The position numbers and the translations under genes are program-made. Under the pieces are notes generated by a model. It had not been told where the DNA came from and ran no database searches. It was given only the letters and a program-made list of their open reading frames with translations. A DNA stretch of 64,000 bases from an uncultured Lewinella sp. (GTDB lineage: Bacteria > Bacteroidota > Bacteroidia > Chitinophagales > Saprospiraceae): the NCBI GenBank assembly GCA_937873655.1, contig CALMYQ010000093.1, forward strand, positions 62,001-126,000, given 5' to 3'. Below are positions 43,191-52,219 of this stretch, piece after piece (within the stretch, counting starts at the first letter, position 1; each line of letters starts with the position of its first letter).

Positions 43191-43211
43191 GACCTTGCTT
43201 AAAAAGCGGGA

Positions 43212-43242
43212 CAAATGTACATGGTTTTTTTGTGTTGCGCAA
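43212..43242 (-). promoter_or_regulatory. strong Bacteroidota promoter for tRNA-Phe and probably the his operon
   Basis: On the - strand TTG (43242-43240), exactly 20 bases, then TACATTTG (43219-43212), a full match to the consensus. The transcript would start near 43206, 16 bases before the tRNA. Confidence 0.8.
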
Positions 43243-43337
43243 CCCCGGCGAAAAAAAATAATAATGATTTTTCGGTTTTAGGAGAAAAAAAGCGGATTGG
43301 TTTGCGTTCTCATCTATATTCGTTCAAAAAATCATCT

Positions 43338-44153
43338 ATGTCTCCATCCAGGATAATTGCCATACCTTTTGTGATTTCAGCTGCACTTTTTTTCTACCTG
43401 GCCTGGGAGGTAGATAATAAGTACACGATCTACCTGTTTCCGGTTTTGCTGGTTTTGGCCCTGATCTTTGTCATGTCTCCACAAATCAACTGGTATTTTT
43501 ACCAGAAGAATCCGCCCGACCTGAGCCGGCCGCTGCGAAAATTTTTTGAAACAAGACATCCTTATTACCAACAATTGCCGGACGTGCTGAAATTGCGCTT
43601 TCGGCAACGCACGGCCCTGATCATGGCGGCTACGGACTTTATCCCCCAGGGCCTGGAAAAACTGACCGAAGACGTCAAAGCGCTGGCATCCTCCAACGCT
43701 GCCCTGCTCACCCTCAACCGGGCGGATTACCTGTTCAGGGAATTTGAGCATCTGGTGGTTTACACCCATCCTTTCTCTACGCCGGCTCACCCGGATCAAC
43801 TGCATGCATCGGAGCTTTATGAAGAAGGCGCCAACAGCACCCTGATCTTTTCCATTCAACATTTGATCAAAGGGACGCTGCAGCCTGCTCAATATTTCAA
43901 TGTCGGTTTGTACGAATACGCCAGGGCATACCGGATCTGCTTTCCGGAGGTGACTTTTCCGCAAATGGAGGACGATCAGTGGCCTTTGCTGGAAAAGGTC
44001 GGCGGCGTCGAAAAAAGCGCATTGGTGAGGTATATCAACCTAGAACCGCTGGATGTGCAGGCGGTCGCCGTAGCCTGGTTTTTTACCTTTCCCCAGCGAT
44101 TCAAGGCCATTTTGCCGGAAGCCTATGAAACCCTGAAACAAATTTTCGGTTGA
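43338..44153 (+). CDS. MtfA (M90)-like membrane protein lacking the zinc motif
   Basis: A 271-residue protein; ATG 43338 (MSPSRIIAIPF) is preferred since two transmembrane helices follow at once (about 4-20 and 27-46). The remaining part follows the pattern of MtfA/M90 peptidases: LRFRQRTALIMAATDF, NAALLTLNRADYLFREFEHLVVYTHPF, and at the end a helix like that carrying the third ligand (VQAVAVAWFFTFPQRFK). At the place of the catalytic HExxH the chain reads YEYAR, and the downstream acidic ligand is also altered. It therefore seems to be an inactive pseudopeptidase. It is first in a run of three tightly coupled genes. Confidence 0.6.
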   Translation: MSPSRIIAIPFVISAALFFYLAWEVDNKYTIYLFPVLLVLALIFVMSPQINWYFYQKNPPDLSRPLRKFFETRHPYYQQLPDVLKLRFRQRTALIMAATDFIPQGLEKLTEDVKALASSNAALLTLNRADYLFREFEHLVVYTHPFSTPAHPDQLHASELYEEGANSTLIFSIQHLIKGTLQPAQYFNVGLYEYARAYRICFPEVTFPQMEDDQWPLLEKVGGVEKSALVRYINLEPLDVQAVAVAWFFTFPQRFKAILPEAYETLKQIFG

Positions 44154-44170
44154 AACCGGGAGCAACGCCT

Positions 44171-44929
44171 ATGGAAGCCATGATCCGATACTGCCACAAA
44201 AATTTCCTTTGCAACCTGGAAAAGCCGCTGGATATCGGCCTTCCATTGGAGGAGGGGTACAGCGGGGTCAATTGTTTTTATGCCCCGCCGATGGAAGCGG
44301 AGCCCGTTGTGGCCGGTGATTTTATCGGATCCACAGCCCGGGGCGGGGTGGTGAATTTTCTCAATATCAGGTTCAATCCTCATGGCAACGGCACGCATAC
44401 CGAATGCGTGGGCCACATTGCCAAAGAAAAATATACGATCAACCGGTGCCTGCGCCAATTTATTTTTCCGGCCCGCCTGGTCAGCCTGTATCCGGTCAGG
44501 ATGGAAAACGGCGACCGGGTGGTCAGCCTTCAGCAAATCAAAGCGGTACTGGAAGGGGATGTGCCGCCGGCGTTGGTAATAAGGACCCTGCCGAATGACG
44601 GGTTCAAGCAGCGAATGCACTATTCAGGTACCAATCCGCCGTATATCGATAGTGAAGCTGTTGCGTTGCTGGTTGAAGCCGGAGTGGAACACCTGCTGAT
44701 CGACTTGCCGTCGGTGGACCGGGAAGAGGACGGCGGCCGCTTGCTCGCGCACAAGGCTTTCTGGCGTTTTCCGGACAAAATACGGGAAAACTGTACGATC
44801 ACCGAGCTTATTTATGTCAACAATTCCATACCCGATGGGTTATACTTATTAAATATTCAGATCGCCGGCTTCGAAGTGGATGCCAGCCCCAGCAAGCCGG
44901 TTCTCTATGCCTTAACGCCAGCAGATTGA
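44171..44929 (+). CDS. cyclase-family (kynurenine formamidase-like) metal hydrolase
   Basis: A 252-residue protein of the cyclase/KynB fold. The metal site motif HxxGTHxDxPxH appears as HGNGTHTECVGH (Glu for Asp), with later family blocks LVIRTLPND, YIDSEAVALLVEAGVEHLLID, LPSVDREEDGG and a C-terminal LNIQIAGFEVDASPSKPVLY. Family members hydrolyse N-formylkynurenine or similar amides; the substrate here is unknown and the His-Gly-Asn insertion deviates from KynB. A TTG at 44150 overlaps the previous stop codon, but ATG 44171 is the better start. The next gene overlaps this stop by 4 bases. Confidence 0.82.
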   Translation: MEAMIRYCHKNFLCNLEKPLDIGLPLEEGYSGVNCFYAPPMEAEPVVAGDFIGSTARGGVVNFLNIRFNPHGNGTHTECVGHIAKEKYTINRCLRQFIFPARLVSLYPVRMENGDRVVSLQQIKAVLEGDVPPALVIRTLPNDGFKQRMHYSGTNPPYIDSEAVALLVEAGVEHLLIDLPSVDREEDGGRLLAHKAFWRFPDKIRENCTITELIYVNNSIPDGLYLLNIQIAGFEVDASPSKPVLYALTPAD

Positions 44930-45600
44930 CGCCGTATCAGACATACCATTCTGCGGCTTACCGCCGTTTCAAAGCAATCCCTCCCAACGCTTTCAGGGAG
45001 ATCGTACGCTATTACGAAGAAAACGAAACCGCCGTCGGTCAGTTGGATTTTGAGGAATATTTTGAAATTACGCTGGCCTACACCGAAGCCTTGTTCGAAT
45101 GCGGCAAATACCGCGAGCACCTGGTAATGGCCGACCCTGTCCTGGAAACGGTGATCCGGCAGAATATTTTTCTGGTGGGCGACAGGGATATTTTCAGGGA
45201 TACCTTGCTGAGAAAAGGCGCTTCCCTTTATCATGTGGGGAGTTACCGGAGAGCCGAAGCTGTTTTAGGGGAATTGATCCGCATAGAACCCCATAACAAG
45301 GCATGCGGATTGTTGCTGAAGCGCTGTTGCCGGAAGCTTTGTCCGGGGCTGGTGAATATCACGCGAGCCATATCTGTATTCCTGGCATTGGTGATTATTC
45401 TCCTGCTTTCGGTTGAATTTCTTTTTGCCAGGCCTTTTTATCCGATCTACGTGCCCTTGTTGTCCGCTACCAGCAACACCCTGCTCATCTCGGGAGCATT
45501 GATCCTGGCGGGAGGAGAGGCATACCGGTACATACGAAGTGAACTGCTCGTCCGGAAAGCGATCAAACTGGCTGCGCGCAAAAAAGAAGATGCGCTGTAA
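44926..45600 (+). CDS. TPR-like protein with two C-terminal membrane helices
   Basis: I do not recognise a named family. The 224-residue protein starts with TTG 44926, which overlaps the stop codon of the cyclase gene (TTGA); no ATG is available before residue 68. Residues 30-135 form TPR-like helical pairs (EEYFEITLAYTEALFECGKY, GASLYHVGSYRRAEAVLGEL). Two hydrophobic helices follow (about 145-165 and 172-195), then a basic tail. It is probably a tail-anchored inner-membrane protein. It ends before a bidirectional terminator at 45621-45658. Confidence 0.7.
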   Translation: MTPYQTYHSAAYRRFKAIPPNAFREIVRYYEENETAVGQLDFEEYFEITLAYTEALFECGKYREHLVMADPVLETVIRQNIFLVGDRDIFRDTLLRKGASLYHVGSYRRAEAVLGELIRIEPHNKACGLLLKRCCRKLCPGLVNITRAISVFLALVIILLLSVEFLFARPFYPIYVPLLSATSNTLLISGALILAGGEAYRYIRSELLVRKAIKLAARKKEDAL

Positions 45601-45620
45601 CAGAACAGCGACCTGAAAAG

Positions 45621-45658
45621 AAAAAGCCCCCGGCAAACATAGCTGCCGGGGGCTTTTT
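45621..45658. terminator. bidirectional Rho-independent terminator
   Basis: Perfect 15-base arms aaaaagcccccggca (45621-45635) and tgccgggggcttttt (45644-45658) enclose an 8-base loop. It lies between convergent genes and carries a T run on both strands. Confidence 0.95.
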
Positions 45659-45701
45659 CGCGTATACCAGTCAACTGCAATTCACAGCTGACGTACAAAA
45701 A

Positions 45702-48503
45702 TTACTGTTTGATCATTGTGCTGACCACCATTTGTTTGCCGTTGGTCACCATTACGGTGTACGCGCCTGCGGGCAGGCCTGCAACGTTGATGGTTTCGCT
45801 CAGCAGATCGCCGGTTTTGCGAACGGCGATCTGGCGGAGTACACGACCGTTGTTATCAGCGATGCGTACCGTAAGTGCACCTTCAAGGCCGGCGCCTTTC
45901 ACCTGAAGTACGGCTTCGTCTTTCACCGGGTTCGGAGCGATGGTCAGCAGACCGTTGTTGGCCAGTACTTCCTCTGCGCGAACAATGGTGAATTCATAAG
46001 CGCCGATATCCGGACCGTCGCCTTGCGGGCGCGGATTGCCGTCGAGGTCAAAAGCGGATGCAAAAGCGGGCAAAGCGGCGTCGATGGCCGGGCTGCCGGC
46101 TTGCAGGTGAAGATCGGGAATACCGTCCGGGTTGCCGAAGCCGGTCGGGTCAACGAACAGCGGGTCTTCGGCCAACTTGTCGGAAGCTTCCGTCAGGTAG
46201 ATATCCAGCGTGCCGTCGGGGTCGATAGCCAGGTTGCCGCCGAGTGAAAGCACAACCGTTTCGCCGTCTTCAATGGCATAGTTTTTCTGGCCTGAGTTGT
46301 AAAAGATGTTGTTGGCCAGATTGAGGGTAGCCAGGGAGAAGCCCGGGGTGGTCGGATCGGTCCAGGTGGCAATTTCGCCGGAGATTACGCCCAGGTCTTC
46401 GGCGAAGGTAGAGTTGTAGATGTTCACTACGATCTCAACCGTATCGGAAGCGTTGGTAGAAATGGCGCCGCCGGTACCCGGGTCATTGGTAGCGTTGCCG
46501 GTGAAGAGGCAGTTGTTGATTTCGGTATTGAAATTGCCGATATTGACTGCGCCGCCCTGATTGGTTGCCGTGTTAAGACGGAAGAGGGAGCGATCGATGG
46601 ACAGTGAAACCGGCAGGGTCGTGTCCTGGCCGACGAATACGGCTGCACCGGAGCCACCGGCCTGGTTATTGACAAAGAAGCAGCTGTCGATGGTCAGCGG
46701 GCTGACGCCGAATACGCCGATACCGCCGCCGGAGCTTGTGCCGGAGATCATGTTGCCGTCGAAGGTTGAGCCGTATACGTATGTAGGTACGTTATCATTC
46801 TGAACTCGAATACCACCGCCGAAAGCGGCAACGTTGGCTTCGAAGGTACATTTTTCAACAACCACGTCAGCGTCAAAACCGTTCAGCATACCGCCGCCGC
46901 TGCTCGACACCGAGTTGCCTTTGAACAGGGAGTTGCGGAAGATGGTTTGAGCGCCGTCGGCAAAGTTGCAGACTGCTCCGCCGAAGGCGTTCGAGTTATT
47001 AATGAATTCTGAGCTGTCAATGACAGTTGGAACACCTGTAGCGCCGAAATAAATAGCGCCGCCGGCCTGCGTGCCGGAGTTTTCTTCGAAATGGGAGTTT
47101 TTGACCACCATTTCGGAATTGCTGCCGAGGTGGCCGATCCCTGCGCCGTATTGTGCCGAGTTGTTATTGAAATTGCTGTTGTCCACTTCAACCGTGAAAA
47201 CCGGCGCGCCGGTCAGGTTGCGGATGTACATGGCGCCTGCGATGACACCGCCCGTGTTGTTGAGCAGATCGCAGCCGTTGACTCTGGCGGAAAGGTTGTT
47301 GAAGTAAACCCCTGCGCCCCGGCCGCTGGTGAAGTTGTTTTCAAAGAGGGTATTCTCAACCACGAAGTTGGCCGGGTCCTGGTTCTCTTCAGCCACCTCA
47401 GTGCCGTTGGCATACAGGCCGGCAGCGTTAACCGGAGAGTTGTTGTTGACAAAAGAAGAGTTGGTGATGTGGACGTCGTAGGCATTGTAGAAGTAACCTA
47501 CGCCGAAGCCGTTGGTAACGGTATTGCCGTCGTGCGTAACGTTGTCGAAGGTATAACCGCCCAGCAGGTCACCCTGGATCTCCGCGCCGTCAATGTAGTA
47601 CGCTGCGGCATTGTCCGCCGAGTTACCGGAGAAAACGGTATTCGAAACGAGCACGTCAACGTTTTGCCAAAGGAACATGCCGGCGGCAAAGCCTGAAGTT
47701 ACCGTATCCGTGTTGTTGACAAAGTTCGAGTTGTCGATAGTAACTCCCAAAGAGTACGCGGAATACAAAGCACCGCCGTCAACGAGGTTGTTGCTGAAGG
47801 TCACATTGTTCAGCATCAGATCGGCAGTACCTAAGGCATAGACGACCCCGGCTTCGATAGCGCGGTTGCTGTCAAAAGTGACATCTTCAAAAGAAGAGCC
47901 GTCCGTTCCTTCCAGCATCAGGGCCACACCGGATCCGGCGCCGCCGGAGTTCTGGGTGAACATGCAGTTGCTGACCGCAACCGGGCTGTAAGCCCATATA
48001 CCTGCGCCGCGCTCCAGGAAAGTTTCCGCACCGTCGGCCAGCGCGTGGTTGTGGCCGTTTTGGATGGTGAAACCGTCAATGATCACCGGGCTGGCGATCA
48101 GGCTGTCGACATAAACGACGTGGAAAACGTTGTCGGATTTATTGGTATCGAAGTCATCAGCAACGTCGTCGCCGTTTACGTCACCGCTCAGGATCGTTAC
48201 GTTGGCGGCAGGGTCGCGCTGGTCGACAGAGGTTTCGGTACCGGCAAAACCGCCGTAGACGGCGATAGCGCTGCCGATCGAAAAACTGGACAGCGTATCC
48301 GTGCCTGGAACATAAGTGCCGGCCGCTACCCAAACTTCCCCTGAGGAGGTATTCGCTAACGCGTTGGAAAGGCTGGTGTAGGCGTTAGCCCAGGAGGTTC
48401 CGTCATTGGTTCCGGATGCATCCCCCTTTACATAAACGACCTGTGAAAAAGCAGTCGCGCTAATAAGAAGCATGCCTGCAATAAGCCAGTAAAGTTTTTT
48501 CAT
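45702..48503 (-). CDS. T9SS-secreted right-handed beta-helix protein (choice-of-anchor Q type)
   Basis: A 933-residue surface or secreted protein. A signal peptide (MKKLYWLIAGMLLISATAFSQ) is followed by an N-terminal cap (YVKGDASGTNDGTSWANAYT), then a long parallel beta-helix with repeating NNSxFxNNxA-type rungs, many matching the polymorphic-outer-membrane-protein pattern GGGI/GGA. A choice-of-anchor Q ending (SPAIDAALPAFASAFDLDGN, GDGPDIGAYEFTIV) leads to a T9SS type A sorting domain (TIAPNPVKDEAVLQV, LPAGAYTVMVTNGK). It is exported by the type IX system, likely as an adhesin or glycan-binding scaffold. A close paralogue lies upstream at 48826. Confidence 0.92.
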   Translation of the reverse strand: MKKLYWLIAGMLLISATAFSQVVYVKGDASGTNDGTSWANAYTSLSNALANTSSGEVWVAAGTYVPGTDTLSSFSIGSAIAVYGGFAGTETSVDQRDPAANVTILSGDVNGDDVADDFDTNKSDNVFHVVYVDSLIASPVIIDGFTIQNGHNHALADGAETFLERGAGIWAYSPVAVSNCMFTQNSGGAGSGVALMLEGTDGSSFEDVTFDSNRAIEAGVVYALGTADLMLNNVTFSNNLVDGGALYSAYSLGVTIDNSNFVNNTDTVTSGFAAGMFLWQNVDVLVSNTVFSGNSADNAAAYYIDGAEIQGDLLGGYTFDNVTHDGNTVTNGFGVGYFYNAYDVHITNSSFVNNNSPVNAAGLYANGTEVAEENQDPANFVVENTLFENNFTSGRGAGVYFNNLSARVNGCDLLNNTGGVIAGAMYIRNLTGAPVFTVEVDNSNFNNNSAQYGAGIGHLGSNSEMVVKNSHFEENSGTQAGGAIYFGATGVPTVIDSSEFINNSNAFGGAVCNFADGAQTIFRNSLFKGNSVSSSGGGMLNGFDADVVVEKCTFEANVAAFGGGIRVQNDNVPTYVYGSTFDGNMISGTSSGGGIGVFGVSPLTIDSCFFVNNQAGGSGAAVFVGQDTTLPVSLSIDRSLFRLNTATNQGGAVNIGNFNTEINNCLFTGNATNDPGTGGAISTNASDTVEIVVNIYNSTFAEDLGVISGEIATWTDPTTPGFSLATLNLANNIFYNSGQKNYAIEDGETVVLSLGGNLAIDPDGTLDIYLTEASDKLAEDPLFVDPTGFGNPDGIPDLHLQAGSPAIDAALPAFASAFDLDGNPRPQGDGPDIGAYEFTIVRAEEVLANNGLLTIAPNPVKDEAVLQVKGAGLEGALTVRIADNNGRVLRQIAVRKTGDLLSETINVAGLPAGAYTVMVTNGKQMVVSTMIKQ

Positions 48504-48825
48504 AATTGGATTGGATTTTGTTAAGCGTTGCTAAAAGAGGGGTAAAAGTAGCAATTGCCGTGCATTTGCCACAGTATTGTAAATATATTTTTAATTGGAG
48601 GTTACGGGCATTCAGGGATATGCAATCCAATCGACAAAACGCGAGGATTTGAAAGGCCGGGCCGCGGGGATCCAGTTTGGCAGGAGGGCGGAATCCGGAT
48701 CGGAATGGAAAAAGAAGGGAACCATGTCGAAGCATCCAGGCGATTGAAATTGCCTGGTTGCCGGATCATCCGACATGGTTCCCGGCCAGTTTATCCGGGT
48801 AAGTTTTTTACCCGGAAGCGATGGC
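48504..48825. other. 322-base gap between the beta-helix paralogues
   Basis: No gene was seen. It contains a nested inverted repeat at 48717-48783 and a stem ccgggtaa/ttacccgg at 48795-48815 next to the stop codon of the upstream gene, which may end its transcript. TACTTTTA in the leader of the 45702 gene is a weak -7 candidate. Confidence 0.5.
48717..48783. repeat. nested inverted repeat
   Basis: Outer arms gggaaccatgtcg (48718-48729 region) and cgacatggttccc (48771-48783) enclose a second stem ccaggc/gcctgg (48736-48757). It could form a branched hairpin or cruciform. Confidence 0.75.
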
Positions 48826-51800
48826 TTATTGCTTGATCATAGCTGTTACGACCATTTTCCGGCCGTCGGTGACCATCACCTGATAGGCGCCGGCGGGCAA
48901 GCCGGTTACGTCCACCTGTTCGGTCAATTGTTCACCGTTTTTCCGGGTAGCGATCTGACGCAGTACGCGGCCGTTCTGATCGGCGATGCGAATGGTCAGG
49001 GCGCCTTCCCATGCGCCTTTCAACTTCAGGACGGCAGCATCTTTCACCGGGTTCGGTGCGATGGTCAGCAGGCCTTCATTGGGCACTACTTCTTCAGCGC
49101 GGACAATGGTAAATTCATAGGCTCCCATATCCGGTGCGGCGCCGAAAGGACGCGGGTTGCCGTCGAGGTCGAAAGCCGTTGCGTATTCGGGCAGAGCGGC
49201 ATCTATAGCAGGGCTTTCGGCCGTCAGGTGCAGGTTGGGAATGCCGTCCGGATCGAGGAAGCCGGTCGGGTCGACGAACAGGGGGTCTTCCCCGGGTTTA
49301 TCGGTAGCTTCGGTCAGGTAAACATCCAGGGTGGATTCCGGGTCAAGCGACATATTGCCGCCCAGCGAGAGCACAACAGGCGTGCCGTCCTCGATTGCGT
49401 AGTTCTTGTCGCCGAGGCTGTAAAAGATGTTGTTTGCCAGGTTCACGGTTGCATTGCTGAAGCCCGGTTCTGTGGGATCGGTCCAGACCGAAAAATGCCC
49501 GGCCAGCGCCCCGAGGTTTTCAGAGAAGGTAGAATTCAAAATATTGACCACAACGTCGGAGGTATCCGAGGAGTTAATGGACAGGGCTCCGCCGGTGCCG
49601 GTATCGCTGGCCGCGTTGCCGGTAAAGAGGCAATTATTGATGTTCATATTAACATTGCCGTGATTGATAGCGCCGCCTTGCGAGCCGGCAGTATTCAGCC
49701 GGAAAACCGAATTGGAAATTTCGGAAAGGACCACCAGGTTGGTGTCGTTGGCCAGGTAGACTGCGCCGCCGGTAGGGCCCTGGTTGTTGAAGAATGAGCA
49801 GCTGTCGATCGTGGTCGGGTTGGTGCCGAAGACAAAGAGCGCGCCACCGCCGGAGGAGGCGATGTTCCCATCAAAAGTGGAACCTTTGTAGGAAGTTACG
49901 ATATCGTCATTTTGTACCCGAACGGCCGCGCCGACCGTACCGGTATTGGCTTCAAATACAGAGTTTTGCACGTCGAGGGTTACGCCGAAACCATTGGTCA
50001 TAGCGCCGCCGCCGCTGGTAATGCCCTGATTTTCCCGGAATTCGCAGTTTTTGTACGTAGCCAGGCTGCCGGTCCCAAAATTTGCAATGCCGCCTCCGAA
50101 GGAATTGGCATTACCGGTAAAAGCGGTGTTCTCTATGGTCAGGAACCCGTCCTGGGAGCCGAAATAGATGGCGCCGCCGCCGCCGGTGGAGCCGATATTT
50201 TCCGTGAAATCGCTATTGGTGATGTTCACATCGCTGCTGTCGGCAAACAGCATAATGGCGCCGCCGCCGTAACCGGCAGAGGAGTTGTTGCTGAACTGCG
50301 TATCGTCAATCATAATGTTGGCGCCGACGCTGGAAATGTACATGCCGCCGCCGTCATTGGCGGTGGTGTTGTTTTCAAAAACCGAACCGTTCACCGTAAG
50401 GTCGGAGTAGTCGGTAAAGTAAATGAACCCGGCGCCCGCATTGGCATTGTTGTTGACGAAGGTCGTATTCTCGATGGTCATCGGCGCTTCAACGCCTGGG
50501 CCGAGATAAGCCGCTGCGCCGCTGCTGCTGACCATGTTGTTCTCGAAGTTGGAACCTTTAAGCGTCAGGGTCGAAAAATCCGATTGGTGGCCGATGCCGC
50601 CGCCGAAAGCGGAGGTGTTTCCGGTGAAGTTGCAATTTTCGATCTCCAGGAAAGTAGCCGGAGCGCCCGTGACATCGACCAGGTAGATGCCGCCGCCGAT
50701 CACGTCGGCGTTGTTGCCGTCGAAAGTTGTTTCGGTTACGCGGGCAGAACTGCTGTGGAAGTAGATCCCGCCGCCCCTGTTGTCGGTATCGTTGTTGACA
50801 AACATGCTGCTGTCAATCGTGAAATTGGCCGCATCCTGCAGGACGAGCGAATCGCCGCGGCTGTAAATGCCGGTTGCGAATCCGCCGGGCGACAGGTTGC
50901 CGTTGAATTCCGCGTGTTTGAAGTTCACGTCGTTGGCCTGGAAGAAATAAGCGGTACCCCGCCCGCCGGCGATGGTATTGTCGGCAAACGTCACGTTGTT
51001 GAAATCGTACCCGCCGAGGCCGTCCGCCTGAATGTCGCGACCGTCGATATAGACTGCCGGGGCGCTGGTGGCGGAGTTACCGGTAAATTCGGTATTGGAA
51101 ACCGTAAGGTTGATCGATTGCCACAGGAACAAGCCCGAGGAGAAACCGCCGGTTACGGTATCCTGGTTGTTGGTGAAGTGGGAATTATCGATCGAGATAT
51201 TGGCGCTGAAGAGCGTTTGGAACGACCCGTTTTCAGTCAGATTGTTGGTGAAACCGGTATTGTTCAGGGAGAGGTCCGCCGTGAGAACAGCCAGCAAAAC
51301 GGCGTTGCTGTAGGCCTGGTTGGCGTCGAAAACGACGTTGTCAAAAGAAGAGCCGGCGGCGTTTTCACCCAGAATCACCGCTGCCGCACCGGCGCCGCCG
51401 ATGTTTTGGGTGAAGGTGGTATTTCTCACATCGACCGTACTGAAGGCCCAAAGTCCGGCGCCCTGGCTGAAATAGGCGTCCAGCGTATCGCTTTCGGCAT
51501 AGACCCGGCCGTTGCGGATGGTGAACCCGTCGAGGATCACCGGATCGGCGATCAGGCTGTCGACGTAAACTACGTGGAAGACGTTATCGGATTTGTTATT
51601 GTCGAAATCCCCTGCGGTGTCGTCGCCGTTGACATCACCGTCCAGAATGGTGGGGTTCGCAGCCGGATCGCGTTGATCGAGCATAGTTTCCGTTCCGGCA
51701 AATCCGCCGTAAATCGCGACGGCATTGCCGATTTCAAAACGGGAAAGCGTGTCGGTTCCGGGTTTGTAAACCCCGCCGGCGACCCAGATCTCACCGGTGG

Positions 51801-51957
51801 CGGTATTGGCCAGGGCAGTTGAGAGGTCGGGATAAGCGTCGGCCCACGAAGCGCCTGTATTAGCGCCGGACGCACCCGTCTTGACATAGGTTATTTGTGA
51901 AAATGCAGACATCCCAAAGAGGAACAAGCCTGCCAGAAGCAAGTAGAACCTTCTCAT
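48826..51957 (-). CDS. T9SS-secreted right-handed beta-helix protein, longer paralogue
   Basis: A 1043-residue paralogue of the 45702 product, with the same parts: signal peptide (MRRFYLLLAGLFLFGMSAFSQ), cap (YVKTGASGANTGASWADAYP), beta-helix, choice-of-anchor Q ending (SPAIDAALPEYATAFDLDGN) and T9SS sorting domain (TIAPNPVKDAAVLKL, LPAGAYQVMVTDGRK). It is 110 residues longer, corresponding to extra helix rungs in the middle (around GGGMYISSVGANIMIDDTQF). The ends are the most alike and the rungs most diverged. The promoter element is at 52030-52037. The pair probably arose by tandem duplication. Confidence 0.92.
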   Translation of the reverse strand: MRRFYLLLAGLFLFGMSAFSQITYVKTGASGANTGASWADAYPDLSTALANTATGEIWVAGGVYKPGTDTLSRFEIGNAVAIYGGFAGTETMLDQRDPAANPTILDGDVNGDDTAGDFDNNKSDNVFHVVYVDSLIADPVILDGFTIRNGRVYAESDTLDAYFSQGAGLWAFSTVDVRNTTFTQNIGGAGAAAVILGENAAGSSFDNVVFDANQAYSNAVLLAVLTADLSLNNTGFTNNLTENGSFQTLFSANISIDNSHFTNNQDTVTGGFSSGLFLWQSINLTVSNTEFTGNSATSAPAVYIDGRDIQADGLGGYDFNNVTFADNTIAGGRGTAYFFQANDVNFKHAEFNGNLSPGGFATGIYSRGDSLVLQDAANFTIDSSMFVNNDTDNRGGGIYFHSSSARVTETTFDGNNADVIGGGIYLVDVTGAPATFLEIENCNFTGNTSAFGGGIGHQSDFSTLTLKGSNFENNMVSSSGAAAYLGPGVEAPMTIENTTFVNNNANAGAGFIYFTDYSDLTVNGSVFENNTTANDGGGMYISSVGANIMIDDTQFSNNSSAGYGGGAIMLFADSSDVNITNSDFTENIGSTGGGGAIYFGSQDGFLTIENTAFTGNANSFGGGIANFGTGSLATYKNCEFRENQGITSGGGAMTNGFGVTLDVQNSVFEANTGTVGAAVRVQNDDIVTSYKGSTFDGNIASSGGGALFVFGTNPTTIDSCSFFNNQGPTGGAVYLANDTNLVVLSEISNSVFRLNTAGSQGGAINHGNVNMNINNCLFTGNAASDTGTGGALSINSSDTSDVVVNILNSTFSENLGALAGHFSVWTDPTEPGFSNATVNLANNIFYSLGDKNYAIEDGTPVVLSLGGNMSLDPESTLDVYLTEATDKPGEDPLFVDPTGFLDPDGIPNLHLTAESPAIDAALPEYATAFDLDGNPRPFGAAPDMGAYEFTIVRAEEVVPNEGLLTIAPNPVKDAAVLKLKGAWEGALTIRIADQNGRVLRQIATRKNGEQLTEQVDVTGLPAGAYQVMVTDGRKMVVTAMIKQ

Positions 51958-52029
51958 AAATCAGTCGGTTTTAATATTTAAAAATGATACAATAATATTT
52001 CTGGTAATTCGTGGAACTAAGCGGAAAGG

Positions 52030-52037
52030 CAAATATA
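52030..52037 (-). promoter_or_regulatory. -7 promoter element for the longer beta-helix gene
   Basis: On the - strand TATATTTG matches TAnnTTTG. It lies 73 bases before the ATG at 51957. No TTG is at the ideal -33 distance. Confidence 0.45.
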
Positions 52038-52219
52038 TTGGAAATTGATCGCAGCTACGGTCCGGGATTAGTAAGCCACTAGACAAAAGCGGGGTTAATT
52101 GGCCGGATTTGGCTTATTGGCATAGGTTGAAAAAATGATCAAGGATTAGCGGCGCCGGCGAAAAAATCGGAATTTAGCGGGAATAATGCCTGTTTTAATG
52201 CGGGCCAATACGAAGTCAG

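Noticed and set aside
49912..51822. Long + strand frame of 636 codons opposite the longer beta-helix gene
   Set aside because: An antisense shadow of a repetitive gene; low-complexity Ala/Val/Gly composition and no signal or domain.
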